From the NCBI GenBank assembly GCA_949316235.1, contig OX438741.1, forward strand, positions 14,137,124 to 14,201,123: DNA of 64,000 bases, given 5' to 3'. Positions 20,885 through 33,739 of this stretch are shown piece by piece (positions within the stretch are counted from its first letter, which is position 1; each line of letters begins with the position of its first letter). The DNA is from Oegoconia quadripuncta (lineage: Eukaryota > Arthropoda > Insecta > Lepidoptera > Autostichidae). A model generated the notes under the pieces. That model searched no databases. It saw only the letters and a list, made by a program, of their open reading frames with translations, and was not told where the DNA came from. Made by a program: the position numbers and the translations under genes.

Positions 20885-21475
20885 GAATACTCAATTTATC
20901 CAATGAGGACACCACTGGACTGAAAAACCCCTCATAAGTCGTCAAATTGCAAGTGGAAACTCCATAGATGAATCACTGATGTCTGTACATAGATTGATAG
21001 CGGACAGTTATAAATAAATATCAGTCAAGGTGACCAGGGAGACAATGCGGGTATTTTGGGGGCAGGTCTCTGCCAGCAGACGACGCCAGGTGGGGCAACG
21101 TTTGGTCCAATGTTTGATGAGATACAACTTTGTATCCTGCATGTTCGTTTTGTTAATTACTATGCGACTTCAAAAAAACGCCACATTAAAGAAACTCTGT
21201 GTAAGAAGGGTTACTACAGGATAGATGATTATTTAGGCGATAAGGAGGTCTGGTGTTAGCTGGTCGTTATGTTAATTACTATTGTTTTGTAATATGTAAT
21301 ATAAAATGTAATATTATTGTAAAGATGGATACTAATGGAAAAGATGTATTGTTGCGGAGTTTCTTGTCGCTTCTTCTCCCTAACCATAACACCTTGTGAA
21401 GCGATGTAATTTTAAAAAAATAACATGTTGACTTTCAATAAGTGATATTTTTGAATAAAATATTTTAGATTTTTT
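20885..21475 (+). mobile_element. LINE C-terminal remnant (family J) with 3' UTR
   Basis: The frame ending at 21259 finishes HIKETLCKKGYYRIDDYLGD followed by KEVWC, the KGYYxxDDYLxDKxxW ending common to a group of insect jockey-like reverse transcriptases. Downstream, GGAGTTTCTTGTCGCTTCTT (21355-21380) is the matching 3' UTR motif, also seen in weaker form near 50870. The catalytic domain is missing. Confidence 0.6.
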
Positions 21476-21559
21476 TTTTTGTGCTGAGTTATCTTTTTGT
21501 ATGTGTTCTTTTTTATGTATGTTTACACATATTTTCTCAGCGTCGCGTCGGTTTAAATG

Positions 21560-21672
21560 CTCATTAAACCCCCTCGAGTTTCTTGCTTGTTCTTCTCCGA
21601 GGAAAATTGCATTTTGAACAAGCAGTAGCTTAAAATATGTAAAATTGACTATTTTAAGTGTACCCAGTGTAC
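21560..21672 (+). repeat. LINE-E 3' tail fragment
   Basis: CCTCGAGTTTCTTGCTTGTT to TGACTATTTTAAGTGTACCC, as in 33975-34080. Confidence 0.7.
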
Positions 21673-21727
21673 CTATCATCATCATCAACCCGTAAACATC
21701 GCACATCAGGGATATATGCCTTTGCTA

Positions 21728-22055
21728 GTATCAATCAATCAATCAATCAAATACTCTTTATTGCACAATTAACAAAAGCTACATGAATAATACAGCGTAC
21801 ATCATTAATTCTTAAAAAATTCTTAAAAAAAAAAAAAAACGAATTAATTAAGCTTGTTCTTGTTTAACCATGTTGTGTATACATGCTTGGGATTCCAATC
21901 TAGTTCGAATCTAAGTTAACTTTAAGTTCTTCTCATGTACGATTGCAATCTGTTTTGTGTACCAAGAAACAAATAAAATAAAAAAATAAAATAAAATCGC
22001 ACAAAAAGGCGGCCTTATCGCTAACAGCGATCTCTTCCATGCAAACCTTAGGGTA
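21728..22055 (-). repeat. LINE-H 3' tail
   Basis: CAATCAATCAATCAAATACT with TTTATTGCACAA at the left edge is the reversed tail; AAGGCGGCCTTATCGCTAAC and AGCGATCTCTTCCATGC near 22007-22040 are the hairpin region. Confidence 0.6.
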
Positions 22056-22129
22056 AAGATATAAGCTACCAGAAGGTGAGGTTATGTAAGTTATATGTGA
22101 GGTGAGGTTAGTTATATGAGGGAGTATGG

Positions 22130-22500
22130 TGCCATAGTCCACCACGCTGGCAATAGTCGAATTCGATCAATACATTTTCGATTACCCAAAGTAAACCATT
22201 CTGAAAGTATGTAAATCGAAAAAAATTTGGGCTGTTGACTCCTTTCCTGATGACAACTTTCCATTAGGACCCATAGCCGAATTCCGCCGAAAATTGTTAG
22301 ACTGCTATACTAAAGGTGGTTTCAGATTGATTTACTATGTGTTTTTTTATGCCCAACGGGTTAGCACTTGACCTCAATCACACCTGATGTTAAGTGAAGA
22401 TGAGGCCGCTATGGTTCCTTGGGAAAAGTTGTTCGTAATCAGGGGGGGAGTCTCCAAGAAAACAGGGATTACACGAATTAAATTTCACGTGAGATAGAAG
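22130..22500. repeat. Repeat Q split by a SINE-A tail
   Basis: AATAGTCGAATTCGATCAAT (22153) and TACTAAAGGTGGTTT (22309) match 51605 and 51660. A minus-strand SINE-A tail fragment (22341-22408) intervenes before GTTCGTAATCAGGG and GATTACACGAATTAAATTTC. Confidence 0.65.
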
Positions 22501-23615
22501 CATTGCATTTCTTTTAGTCGCATAAAGAATGAATGTGACAGCAGGCACGTATATCTACCGGTCATGCTAACCCGGCAGGGGTATACAACCTTTTCTTAAA
22601 GTATTTTTTTTGTAATTGAAATCGTGAATCCCTGTAAAATGATTTAAATGTATCTGATTTTATTTTATTTTATTTTATTAGGTACACCAACAGTATAACA
22701 TATATCACACTCTTATGAAAGCTTATACAGTAGTTTTGTTCTGATATGAATACCTATTACAGGCGTACACAACATTGATAATATAGCTACACTAGTTACA
22801 TAAGTAGTACCTACAATGTATTATTTTGAAATACTAAAAAACTGATTAAATACATAAGTTAAAATTGCCTTCACCTGTACGGTTAAACCTTTCACGAACA
22901 TAATACGGGACTGGTTGTCTTATCTCAGATAGATAGAAAACAACATGGTTACTTTGTGGCAGACTTAGATAACTATGATGATCGCTAACCATTACTACCA
23001 AAACACTACCAATCAAACGAAGTACGAAACATATACTTACTTTGTGGCAGACAAATAAATTAGACAGCCAACCAGATAGACATTTAAAAATATTTTTTGA
23101 TTATGATTTTGTAAACCTATTGACCTTAAGTCATAAATCACTTTATATCGTGAAATGTACGATACAAACAAAACAAGGCTGACTCCGTAGAGATAAACGT
23201 GAAAATTCAAGGTATGCTCTATTATGTACATCAGTAGAGAACACTGTCCCGTCCCGTGAATCATCATGACATAAAAATTGGCACTACTGGTACAATCATC
23301 GGCTGCCGATGCGACACTAAACACAGCTGGCTATTTTTGAACTATTATCTTTTGGATGATAGTAAATTGGTGTTTTGTAAAACACCCAATTTCCAGTTAG
23401 ATTTTTATGCGTCGGCAACACCGACATATTTTTTTTACACTTCACTTCGTCTCGTACTCCTGTTCCTTTTGCATTGACTAAAATTAACGTTCTTCATAAT
23501 TATTTATGTATTTCTAAGCCCCGTAGATTATTTATATTTGTGCCCCCTCGCCTCTCTTCTTTGAAAATAGTCATAATCTTAAATTTAGACCGTTTAAATT
23601 CCCATTTTTTCCACC
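22501..23615. other. No gene seen
   Basis: A TTTTATTTTATTTTATTTTA run at about 22660-22678 may be a retroelement tail in reverse. Three open frames of 62-95 codons here (on both strands) have no recognisable domain. Confidence 0.4.
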
Positions 23616-23980
23616 AAGCTCTAAAATCAAAATCAAAAATGTTTTTATTTCGTAAGTTATAAGAATAACATTTGAAATCGTCATGTCATACAGTTATCGC
23701 TCATTCACTAGGCAGTCTCCCCAGAGAAGAACGAGCAAGAAACTCCAGGGTTGCTCTTTTTAAATAAGCCAATACAAATACAATTTGAGATACCTAATTG
23801 TACAATTTATGATTCGACAAAGAAAAATAAGATAAGATAAAATATACTGGATAATGGCGAGCGGTTCATGTCCACGCATTCTTATCATCCAGATAGTCAG
23901 AAATTTTATAATAGCCTTTGGCACATAGTTTCCGTTTAATGGTTGTTTTAAATTTATTTAAAGGCAAATTTTCTCTCTCT
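23616..23980 (-). repeat. LINE-E2 type 3' region
   Basis: AAATCAAAATCAAAAATG tail in reverse, then AGAGAAGAACGAGCAAGAAA with CTCCAGGGTTGCTCTTT, then coding remnants near 23930-23970 matching the NKLKxTIKRKL ending of LINE-E relatives. Confidence 0.7.
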
Positions 23981-24387
23981 CCTTTTTTCGGCTCCCCTGG
24001 CTAGGTCAGTGTTAGGAATTGTTATTTTTATGTTATGTGTGTGCCACGTGTTATGTTTATTAGGTTCCTGGGATTGTGTACTTACACTTTACCCTGTTTT
24101 CTACCCCTGCGAAACGACTAGGAAGCTGCTAAAACCTCAGCATCAAAGAAAAAGAACCAAAAAGTAAGGCTCACTTTGGAGCTATAATCCCAATCGCGAT
24201 CGTTCTCCAGGCGGTCGTGCACCTTCAATGTCCTGGATGGACACAATTAGTGGACAATTGGTTTATTTTTACAATCAAATGTTTTGTGCGACTGATAATG
24301 ATTTCGCGATTATACCTACTGTGATGTCAGGACAGTAGCCAGAATTCGCGGGAGGGAGGAGGGAAGGGAGGGAGTTGAAACTTCAGA
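23981..24387. other. No gene seen
   Basis: Unique-looking sequence with a GGGAGGGAGGAGGGAAGGGA stretch at about 24349-24373 (purine-rich). No coding features. Confidence 0.4.
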
Positions 24388-24453
24388 ACCGCTTCTTAAA
24401 TGTAGCTTAATGTAAACAAAGCGGGGTCGCGGGTTTGATTCCCAGCGGGATAC
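24388..24453 (+). repeat. SINE-A head fragment
   Basis: Diverged head ending in GTCGCGGGTTTGATTCCCAG; only the tRNA-like part remains. Confidence 0.6.
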
Positions 24454-24654
24454 AGTCCATAATTTTATTAATCTAATTATTGTCCCTAATAAATAAAAAT
24501 CCATAATCATACAGCCATCGAACAACGTAGATATTTTGAGTTAGTGAGAGGAGTATGGAGGCTGGATTGCTATAGCTATAGCAATTCTCTTGTAAATCTT
24601 TACGCGATAATAGTTAAATAAACCTACCACTTCTGTCTATTCTACTTTAGACAA

Positions 24655-24889
24655 TCGATTGGTGTAGTGGATAGTGATCCTGTCAGCGAAACTAACGGTA
24701 AACCCGCGAGGGGTAAATGATTGTGTGTTGTAGAGACAAAAGTGATTTGTTTTTGATAATTTTAGGTTTCGCCCAATAAATATATATGAAAGCTTGTACT
24801 ATGGATACTAGATAACGGATACACATACATAAAAATTTATATAAACTGCCATGACTAGGGAATAAATGTTCGTATTCATCCCACAAACA
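24655..24889. repeat. SINE-B head and tail in opposite orientations
   Basis: 24655-24727 is a plus-strand tRNA-like head (ATTGGTGTAGTGGATAGTGA), and 24768-24889 is a minus-strand body (TTGTACTATGGATACTAGAT, AATAAATGTTCGTATTCATC). Either two independent insertions or one rearranged copy. Confidence 0.65.
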
Positions 24890-25094
24890 TTTTAAATGTC
24901 CGCCTGGCTACCATAATCTTTATTAAGTCTGCCGCCAAACAGCAATGTTAATAGCATTGTTTTGTTCCGGTTGTCCGAGATAAGTTCCCCAAATTAGATG
25001 GGGTTTCCGGATCAGTAAGCTTCCCCCTTCGGCCTCATCTTCACTTAATTTCGGGTGTGATTGAGATCAAGTACTAACCCGTTATGCAAAAAAT
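24890..25094 (+). repeat. SINE-A, 5'-truncated
   Basis: Starts within AAATGTCCGCCTGGC and continues through GCAATGTTAATAGCATTG to a tail GTTATGCAAAAAATAA. It abuts the SINE-B fragment without a gap. Confidence 0.8.
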
Positions 25095-25095
25095 A

Positions 25096-25187
25096 ACCCC
25101 CTCGTCGGAGTCGAACCCGCAACCATTGAGTTCGTTTAATACCCTCAAACGAACGGTTGACGGTTCGACTAGACCAATCGGTCGTCA
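25096..25187 (-). repeat. SINE-B-like tRNA head
   Basis: The reverse strand holds GGTCTAGTCGAACCGTCAAC and a B-box GGTTCGACTCC near 25112. It is related to the SINE-B head but carries an extra segment. Confidence 0.5.
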
Positions 25188-25477
25188 ATACTGAATAGAG
25201 ACTAAATTCTAAATAAAGATAATCCATTTCATTAATTTGAAATTAAAGATGAATGATTAATGGAACGTTAAAAGTTATTTCTGTATATGGTTATATATTG
25301 TTTTTATATAAGTATATTTAGGTAATTATGCCTATTATTCTGTATATATAATATAATTATGATTATATATTACTATTGTAATGTATTATATTTGTGTGAT
25401 ATTTATTATTCATATTTAGTACAAGGATTGACATGTGTGTATTTTGTTTGTAATTTTGCTTTACGCTACACCTCAGT

Positions 25478-25625
25478 AGTGTATATAGAATGTTTCAAGC
25501 TTCTTTGCCACGGTTGTCTGGTAGAGATCACTACAAGCGATAAGACCTTTGTACACCTGTTAATAATTTTTCACGGTGTATATTTTTAAGTTGTGTACAA
25601 TAAAGAATTCTTCTTCTTCGTTTTC
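25478..25625 (+). repeat. LINE-H 3' tail
   Basis: TCTGGTAGAGATCACTACAA, GCGATAAGACCTTTGTACAC and GTGTACAATAAAGAATTC: hairpin, conserved box and polyadenylation-like end. Confidence 0.6.
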
Positions 25626-28148
25626 TTCTATTGGACGAGTAGAATTCATACTGTAACTCGTACCAATGAAACGACCTTAAGTTTGAGATGAGAGATTAAG
25701 CTGAACTTACGTGGGAGCAATTTTACTGTGTGTATTTAATGAGAGACATAATAATCAACAGCTTCATTTTGCAAATGCGTACGTAATTTTCCCGGAACTA
25801 CGATTTCATTTACAAAAAAAAATACTTTAGGAAAAGGTTGTATACCCCTACTGGGCTAGCATGACCCGTAGTCTCTAGGACGACACGAGATAGAAGCCTC
25901 CTGACATACTCATTCTTTATGCAAGTAAAAATGCAATGCTGCTATCTTGTGCCATTATTGACAGACCTGGGCCTGCTGATTGTCTTATAATATTGTTGAT
26001 ATTTTCATCGGTGATTCCTCACTGATCCCTCGTCAAATAGGGATTAAATATTGGTAGTTAGAGAAATCATATCAAACATAGGACATCTACCTGCTGAACA
26101 TATGCCTCTCTCATAGATTTTCAGAGGGTTGGAAGAAGCCTGCATCCAGCGACTTCCCGCGACTTTCATCAGATATGGATGGCCATACTGGCCATAATAA
26201 AGGTGCTACTAGCTGTTCCGTCTGTGACTGAATTCGAGGGGATCTCGAAATAAAAATAAAATAAATAAAAAAAACAAAATGTTATACGACAAAATGTTGT
26301 TGCTATTATTGTTAAATTTTATATTACTTTAATGACATCGGATATGTTTAAATTTTGAATTATTGTGACATTAGACTAAATTAACTGACATTTTATTATT
26401 ATCACAAATAACCTAGCATTATTATTGATGGATTATTATTATAATTTTTTATTTGATTGTAATTATTTAGGTATTTAAATCTATCATTTTATTATGAATT
26501 CTATTCAGCATACCAGTTCCTGGTAAAAGGTGTGATACTTTATTTTATAAAATTAACAACCTTGTGTACCACATTTTTAACAAATAAAGATTATCATATT
26601 CTATTCTGGACGTCCAACGCTGCGCTTGTCGGTGTGTGGTCTCCACTCGAAAACTTTAATGCCACCGATCATCAATACTAGTCTACAACTTCGAGAATGG
26701 TCACTTGAGATGCTGTTGCATATTTAAAATAGTATCAAAATCAATAGTACTTAAACTCAATTTTGTTCTTAATCTTGAGTAGGTACTGTTGTTGATACAG
26801 GTCTTAAATTCACGCTTGAGATACTGTTACGTAATTCAAACAGTGTCAAAAAATAGTATTGAAACTCAAGGTAGATCTCAACCTTGAGATTGTTTTATTA
26901 CAGGCTAACTACAAGCTGGATAGTAAGGATGAAAAGGTGGATGGAAAAAAAACTATGTGTTATATTAAATAGGTATATATTAAATTTAATTGCACCTAGT
27001 ACATCAAAATTACTCGATATTACTAACCACTTAACACTAAGTTATTGTCAGAAAAGAAAGAAGAATATCATTCATATACAGGACATCAGCAAAAATATAC
27101 ATAACAATAATATTTTACCAGATTTTATAAAGCGCCCCTTTTTATTTAACTTCTTTTTATTTTTAATTAATTAAAATTATTCTATAATAACATGTACTTT
27201 TCGTAAAATTTGCACAATTCAAATAAAAAGAATCAAATGCAATGTTTAGTTTAAATAAATAGGGCTTTATACAGGGTGTAAATGTGCGCTACATATCAAT
27301 GAGAGTTGATTAAAATCTTTCAAAATTTTAAACATGCATAATTTTGTTCAGAGCAAAATATTCATACAGCCCATCGATATACAGCGCTTTACACGCTATA
27401 TATAACATTAATATATGCGGATAAGTCTTTGGCTCAGAATATATAAAGATTTAATCTCGTAGCACCATCTGGACGACGACGTAGAAAAAAAAAACAAATT
27501 AAATAATATACAAAAATCAACAACATAATAAAAAACGAAGCATTTTTATTCCAACTGCAGCATATAATAGACGCTTTTAAAACAAAAATCTATACAGCAA
27601 GAAAACATTCCAGCGTACTTTTCTTTTTTTATCAAAAATACGAAAAAAAGACTTCTTTCACGATGTCAAAATTCTCAATACCTAAATATTTGACGTGTGA
27701 CATTACGCAATAGCATTTCCTGTAACGGGAAACCCTTGTTTCTGATTTTTAAATTTTCCCATAAAACTTTTACATGCTGTATAGAATTTTTGGTGTTCTA
27801 AGAAATTAGTAATTAAGACCTGAGCTATGTACAAGGTTAGTTAGAAAGGGAGTACATAGCAGAAAGATTCTTAAGTTTTATTAGTAGATATAGATTAGCT
27901 GACGGTATTGAACAATTATATTTTTTATGGAAACGTCTTTAAAATAAACATCTATAAAACAATATTAGTATCCCTTCTCCGACTAATTTTGTATTAACTG
28001 CAGTTGAAACTTTTAACATAATATTTAAGAAATAAAAACAGTTGACACAATTGACTTGTATTCATACTCGTAAATCTTACATATCGATCTGTATAATATA
28101 AGTAGTGAAAATATAACATCTTGTGTGCTTAGTATCATAAAAATATTT

Positions 28149-28151
<3 letters not shown>
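25626..28151. other. Mostly unique AT-rich DNA, few repeats
   Basis: A minus-strand LINE-F tail is near 26085-26190 (CTGCTGAACATATGCC, GCGACTTTCATCAG). Around 26690-26890 repeated CTTGAGAT/CTCAAG motifs resemble the MITE at 36379. At 27270 TATACAGGGTGTAAATG could be a DNA-transposon end without a visible partner. No coding gene was recognised. Confidence 0.45.

Positions 28152-28189
<38 letters not shown>
28152..28189. repeat. (TA)n microsatellite
   Basis: About 18 perfect TA repeats. Confidence 0.98.
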
Positions 28190-28190
<1 letters not shown>

Positions 28191-28435
28191 GTGAGCGGGA
28201 CGGAGTAGCATAGTTTCCTTTACACGACCTTAGTTTTGTGGATATACATAGTAATTCTACTGTGAACCTTTCGATCAGTTAAATTATTTAAAGTGACATT
28301 ACACCACTTTCATCATGACAGTCTACAGTAATTTTTTTTTTAATATCCATTGTTCACATTAGTTGCAAAAGGCAAAGGTATTAGACCACACAGCCAGCTC
28401 TTATTAACTTTTTTCCGTTAAATGTAGTTATTATG

Positions 28436-28673
28436 ACATACCGAACATTCGCACTAAGCGGTTCGACTCTTCATTCATAATGCGAACAGCCATGGCATGC
28501 AACTCCCTTCCGGCGTCAGTCTTTCCTGAATCCTACAACCTTGGGATCTTCAAGAACAGGGTGAATAGGCATCTACTGAGATCGCGTGCTTCATCTTCGG
28601 CCATATCGTCACTTCCCATCAGCTGAGATTGTGGTCAAACACGTATCCAGTTAATCATAAATAAAAAAAAAAA
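28436..28673 (+). mobile_element. LINE-B 3' end fragment
   Basis: CGAACATTCGCACTAAGCGG, CTACAACCTTGGGATCTTCA and GGGTGAATAGGCATCTACTG match the C-terminal coding end of LINE-B (YNLGIFKxRVNRHLL). It ends with CATCAGCTGAGATTGTGGTC and an A tail. The frame is disrupted at AACAGCCATGGC. Confidence 0.82.
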
Positions 28674-29215
28674 CATTTTAAATCAAGGCCAATGCCATTC
28701 TTTTACCATTACTAATTACCGAAATATAAATCTTGTCTTGAGTTATTGTTATTTATTCTTTTAGTTATATCGCAAGAGATCACAGTTGCACTTGATAGCG
28801 TTGTTTAAATCCTTTGTTCTACAACATAAAACCTATTTACTGTATATCCACAAAAAGCGGCGCATATTATCGTTATGTTTTAAACACCATAAAATATAAA
28901 TATTCTTATTTAATATGAAGGAAAACCTATCGTAAATGTAAGCGATATAAAAATCTATTTAACGATATGAGACTTCTCAGACTTCGAAGTAATTATTCTT
29001 TATTATCTATTATTGTGTGTATAAAAGATGGCATTTTATTTATTAATTTATACTTACTGAATTAATATATATTTTTCTCCTGCCATCGTTGTAATCACGC
29101 GCATTTAACACAAAAGAAGTTGTAGACATCGTACATAATGAATTTCTATAAATAAATACAATTCCATATAAACCCGATACAAATCAATAAAGTTCTATAA
29201 AATTGAACACAATTA
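28674..29215. other. No gene seen
   Basis: AT-rich, no repeat family of the window recognised. Confidence 0.4.
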
Positions 29216-29690
29216 ATAAATTTGAAGGCAATTTTTTCTCTGATAAGTTACTTTCCATTGGGAGTAAAATATTAGATATAATAACAAAAAATATAATTTC
29301 ATTTCACTTGATATAATTTTCAAAAGACAAAGTTGTTTAATATAATTTCATTTAGTATAAATGTTTACGAAACATAACAACAACATAACAATCATTTGCT
29401 ACAACACTTGGCATAATAATATTATATATGTATATACATAATATTAGTAGTTTCTTTTATGACTACACAGACCTATTGTTCATTATATGAAATAAAATTA
29501 TATCACATGAACATTATAGAAAGTAAATATTATGTTAAACGAGTTTTATACCAAGTGAAATTATATCTTATGAAATTATATAAACAGAACGTTATGTCAT
29601 TTGAACATTATACTAAGCAAAATTATATCAAATGAAATTATACAATCTGATAATTAGACTTTCTGTTATTACGTCAAACATTAACACCCT
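29216..29690. repeat. Degenerate fold-back region of TATAATTTCAT units
   Basis: The left side has ATATAATTTCATTTCACTTG and AATATAATTTCATTTAGTAT. The right side has the reverse complement type (AAGTGAAATTATATCTTATG, TCAAATGAAATTATAC) several times. TTTTCCATTGGG-like flanks occur near 29250 and 29690. It reads as a degraded inverted-repeat element or inverted minisatellite of about 20-bp units. Confidence 0.6.
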
Positions 29691-31994
29691 TTTCCATTGG
29701 GTATACTTTTAGTTAGAGGTAATAAAGACAAAACACAATATCAACCGAGGTGTTCCATTTTAATTCCGTCTGTTGCTTATCGATTGGTAGTGGTGCTTAT
29801 ATGATTTTTTTTTAACAAAATATTTGCAACAAATGACCCAACAACTGCGCAGCTTATTATCTAAACAGGTGCATAAATTAATATTAAAATGCCACAAGTC
29901 TTACAATTACATAAATTGCAGGATTCCTTCTGGTAACTATAATGTTTCAAGACCCGTTCGATATGATTGTCAGCCCTAACACATTTTTTTTAACGTTTTG
30001 TACATCTATAGTACCATTTTGTTTATAATTTTAATATTTGATGGTAAACAGTGTCTACTTATATTGTTACCATATATTATTATAAACAAAAACCATAGTT
30101 TTGATGAAAGTTTCATAGACTTTTTAGACCGAATTCGATCGCAAAAATATCGATGCATAATCTATATTGACTTTTAAGTACTAGGGTTGACACTCAATTC
30201 TTTTATGTATAATTATTATAATATGCAGCCTAAAAACCCGTGCTCGGCTTTCATTAAACTCATTTAAGTAACATTTAAAAAGTATACATATCTTATTTCT
30301 TTATATATAAATAACACCTTGTACTTCCGGCAGTGCCGTTGTAATAAAAACAATGATTTTATCATATTTATTTAATTTAAAAACTCATCATTAATCTTAA
30401 CATAACGTAGACAAGAATCTAACAAAAAAGAATTAAAAGGTACGTTTTTAGGAATAAAAATTTTTAGAACTCAACAAATAGTTAAAAACCCACAGCTAAC
30501 CCTATTCGCTTAGCGGTAAAACTATAACATAGCATTTATTTACAATTCACGTTTAAAATTAAAGGAATAATAGGCGATATTTCTCAACAAGTCATTAAGA
30601 AGGGGGAAAGTAATTTAGAATTAGGAAGTGAACATTTGAGTTTTTGATATAAATAAGTTGATCCATTTTTATAGTCATAAAAATTATTGTCGGTATAGTA
30701 CATCAAATTCGAAGAATTTTCACAGGCTGGTTCAGCTGTCTTAATTTTGTAAAATATATAAGTAAACATATTTTACAAAAGCTCAACAGTTTGATATCAA
30801 AAACTAAATTATCACATTATATTAATTGGCCTGTAACCGACTATTTGCAGATATTCAAATATTAAACAGTTTTTGATTGACTGTTAAATATCCTCTAAAG
30901 AGATGTTCAGTTACAAAATTTTACATTGCCACTTTAAAGAGTAGTAGTTAGTGTAAGAAATTTATTGTCATCTAGTTACTTATTCAATAGTTTAAGTAGT
31001 CAATAAGTATCAGGGAATATAGAGAAGTGGACAACAACATTCAACAAAATATTTATATAACTAACTCTAGAACATTCGGTTACTTACTGATCCAAAATTA
31101 TATACAACCAAATTTACAATACAGTTACCTAAATTAACAATTAAACTATATGTTACAATATAATCTATTTTATTCTTAGAAAAAGCGCCATCGAATGATA
31201 ATGTCAAATTTATAACTCAGTCGTTGTGCTTATTTTTCTGAATCATGACGCTGACAGCCCTGCCGAATACTATAATGGACACTTAAAGGACCAGTATCCA
31301 GTGTCGTAAAAATAATTAAAAAGACCTTCAATGAACATGATCCTAGCGACATCTATAATGTATCACGTATAAAAATAAGTTATTAAACGAAATGAATGAA
31401 ATAGCAGCATCAAAACTTCGTGGGATTCAAGGAATTAATGTGAAAAATGAAACTTTTACACCGAAGGGGAAAATCTCCAATTGACGTCAGCAGGAAGCTT
31501 TAACTATGCAGGCGTGTAGTAGCCACGTTTATACTTGCCCTTTGAACTTCATTAACCCTAAGTTAAATAAAGATAAAAAAAAGAACTTTCACTTAAAAAT
31601 TCCTTTTTTCATGTCATTTGCGAAAATGTTGTCGGTGAATTATGTAACTACAGCAGCCTTTTCATTGAACTTTAGACCTTAATTAATTAATGCTAAAGTC
31701 TAATTTTCGAGACACAATGGCAGTGACCGCGTGAGCTAGATGAATCCTTGCCGCCAAATTTGAGATCACTTCTTTGCAGCGCGGATTCCAAAACAGTAGC
31801 TTAAATGTATTATCAGAATATAGAAATAAGAGAAAACATTCTCGAGTGTTCCAGAAGCCCAATTATTTTTCTATCGAACATGTAGAAACAAAATCAATAA
31901 CCAAACAGTTTTCACAACGAAATAAAGATTAGAACATAATTTCAAATATCAAAATTTAGCTGCAAGCGGCGCAAATATTCAATCCTGAGTGATA
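29691..31994. other. Repeat-poor AT-rich DNA
   Basis: I see no coding frame above noise, no SINE head and no paired inverted ends. A 61-codon frame at 30584-30769 is not supported by anything else. Confidence 0.45.
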
Positions 31995-32366
31995 TTGGGT
32001 CTTTATAGGTAAAGACTTTCAAAGCTATATTCAAATTTGTTTTTTATTTGGAAAATGGAATATTATTTCAAGGTTTCACGTGAAATATTTTTTTATTTCT
32101 AGGGTAAATCACATAATTTAAAAAAAATTGAACAGAGCTCTTTTCATGTGCTTCCCATAATCATTTCTTAGATTCGCTGAAACTTTTATAAAGCGGTTAC
32201 TTTTAAAAATTAACGAAGGCACTTAACTTATTCGATAATACACACAAAGTTTAGCTAAATTTAGATTTGCCGTTCCCAAAAAAATAATTAAATATGTTTG
32301 TATGAAGAAAACAGTCTTAATGAAATTCTTCATACAAAACGCCAATTTCATATGTAAGGACCTAAT
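31995..32366. mobile_element. MITE-R copy 2, internally deleted
   Basis: Left end TTGGGTCTTTA then a jump to GACTTTCAAAGCTATATTCA, missing about 50 bp of the usual interior. The right end ...TAAGGACCTAA is intact. Left flank TA at 31993. Confidence 0.82.
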
Positions 32367-32368
32367 TA

Positions 32369-32610
32369 TTTGGGCCGTTTGGTGTGGAGATATTGAGTTC
32401 GTACGGACCTGAGCTTGAATGCTATTTAAGGATTTATCCACTCGCCTTCAGGTATCAGGTAGCTGGCGTTTAACTTGGCCAACGCATCAGTACTGCCATT
32501 CAACGAGGTAATGCTGCTAGCATCCTGGGTACCCTCCCGCATGATAGCGATCACATGTTTTCTACCTTGCTTATATTCTGAATTTTAGTTATGTAGTCTA
32601 ATTTGTATTA
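32369..32610 (+). mobile_element. LINE-G C-terminal fragment
   Basis: GGGCCGTTTGGTGTGGAGAT begins the FGVETLG motif; further on, ATTCAACGAGGTAATGCTGC and ATCCTGGGTACCCT give IQRGNAASILGTLP. It abuts the MITE-R copy. Degraded. Confidence 0.7.
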
Positions 32611-32789
32611 TTAGTAAATAATATTTTTATATTGTGTTTGTAAATTGTATAGAATTTTTATTATTTATTATTTAGAAATGCTACAGAATGACAATAACAA
32701 CGAAGATTTGTACGTAAAACAATGGAGTAATGTAATTTTCTAATTGTTAGACGATTTAGTTTCTTTATTGTAATACGACAGTTTTACGA

Positions 32790-32965
32790 GATTGCTTTGT
32801 CGACGTCACGGGTAACCATAGAGCTGGCAGTTTCCTTGCTCAAGTATTGCATTCAAAGAGGAAATGTTGCCAGTATTCCGGGAACCATCGGAGGCCCAAT
32901 TTTTTTATATTTATTAAAATTTATTTAAGGATAATTTTATCTGCAATTGAGTAGTTTAGTTTTAA
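32790..32965 (+). mobile_element. LINE-G C-terminal fragment, second
   Basis: GTCGACGTCACGGGTAACCA and TAGAGCTGGCAGTTTCCTTG translate as VDVTGNHRAGSFLAQ, matching VDVTGDPRAGCFLAQ of the copy at 51840-52905. The rest is frameshifted. Confidence 0.7.
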
Positions 32966-33009
32966 GTCAGCGATGAGGTCTGCAAATATACTATAATATT
33001 TTGAATTGA

Positions 33010-33262
33010 ATATATACAGATAAGTTGACAGGAAATCGTTTGGCTTGTTATGGACATGTTATGAGGAGGGGTGAACTTCATATTACTAAGAGAGTGATGA
33101 ATATGGCTGGAAAGGAAGAGGAAGATCACGGAAAAGATGGATGGATTGTGTGAGGGATGATGTGAATGAAAAGGGCGTTAATGATGGCACAGGAAATTGA
33201 AAGAAAACTGCGCTTAACCCCATATAAATTGGGACCAGCGCAAGACAGCGTTGATGATGATA
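33010..33262 (+). mobile_element. RTE-like LINE C-terminal fragment 1
   Basis: NRLACYGHVMRRGELHITKR followed by VMNMAGKEEE and RWMDC-type sequence, the RWYGHVxRR tail of RTE-like insect LINEs. Frameshifted, no catalytic domain. Confidence 0.7.
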
Positions 33263-33274
33263 TACACATTATAA

Positions 33275-33590
33275 TTTCATATTATACTGTTATATGGAAT
33301 TATATTGTTTAGACATGTGGAGAGGATGAATGAAAAAAGACCAACGAAAAGATATACGAAGCGAATGTGGTTTGTAGTACCTACTGGTAGGGGAAGACCA
33401 CGGTGAACGTACCATGATCAAATCGGGGACGTCCTGAAGAAAGGCCCCGTCCACCGACGAGCATGTATGAACAATATTATAAGAGTGAACGAAGCAAAAG
33501 AGGTGTGTCTACCCCTACGGCAAACAGGCATGACTTTATGTAGATATGTATGCATAAACGGTTTAATTGAAAAAGAAGAAAATAAAACCA
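33275..33590 (+). mobile_element. RTE-like LINE C-terminal fragment 2
   Basis: FRHVERMNEKRPTKRIY, GRGRPR(*)[12 protein letters not shown] and [19 protein letters not shown] minus-strand relative is at 61246-61510. A different subfamily from the fragment directly before it. Confidence 0.75.
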
Positions 33591-33739
33591 TTATGGTGAT
33601 TATTCATCTTTAAATCCAGTTTAAAAGAACATTATCTTAGGCCCTTAGCCTGTTCACAACCGTCATCCTTCTTAATTTGACAGAATTTAGGTGGTCTGAA
33701 ATAGAAGTTATTGGCATAGGTCGTTTTTTTTTTTCAAAA

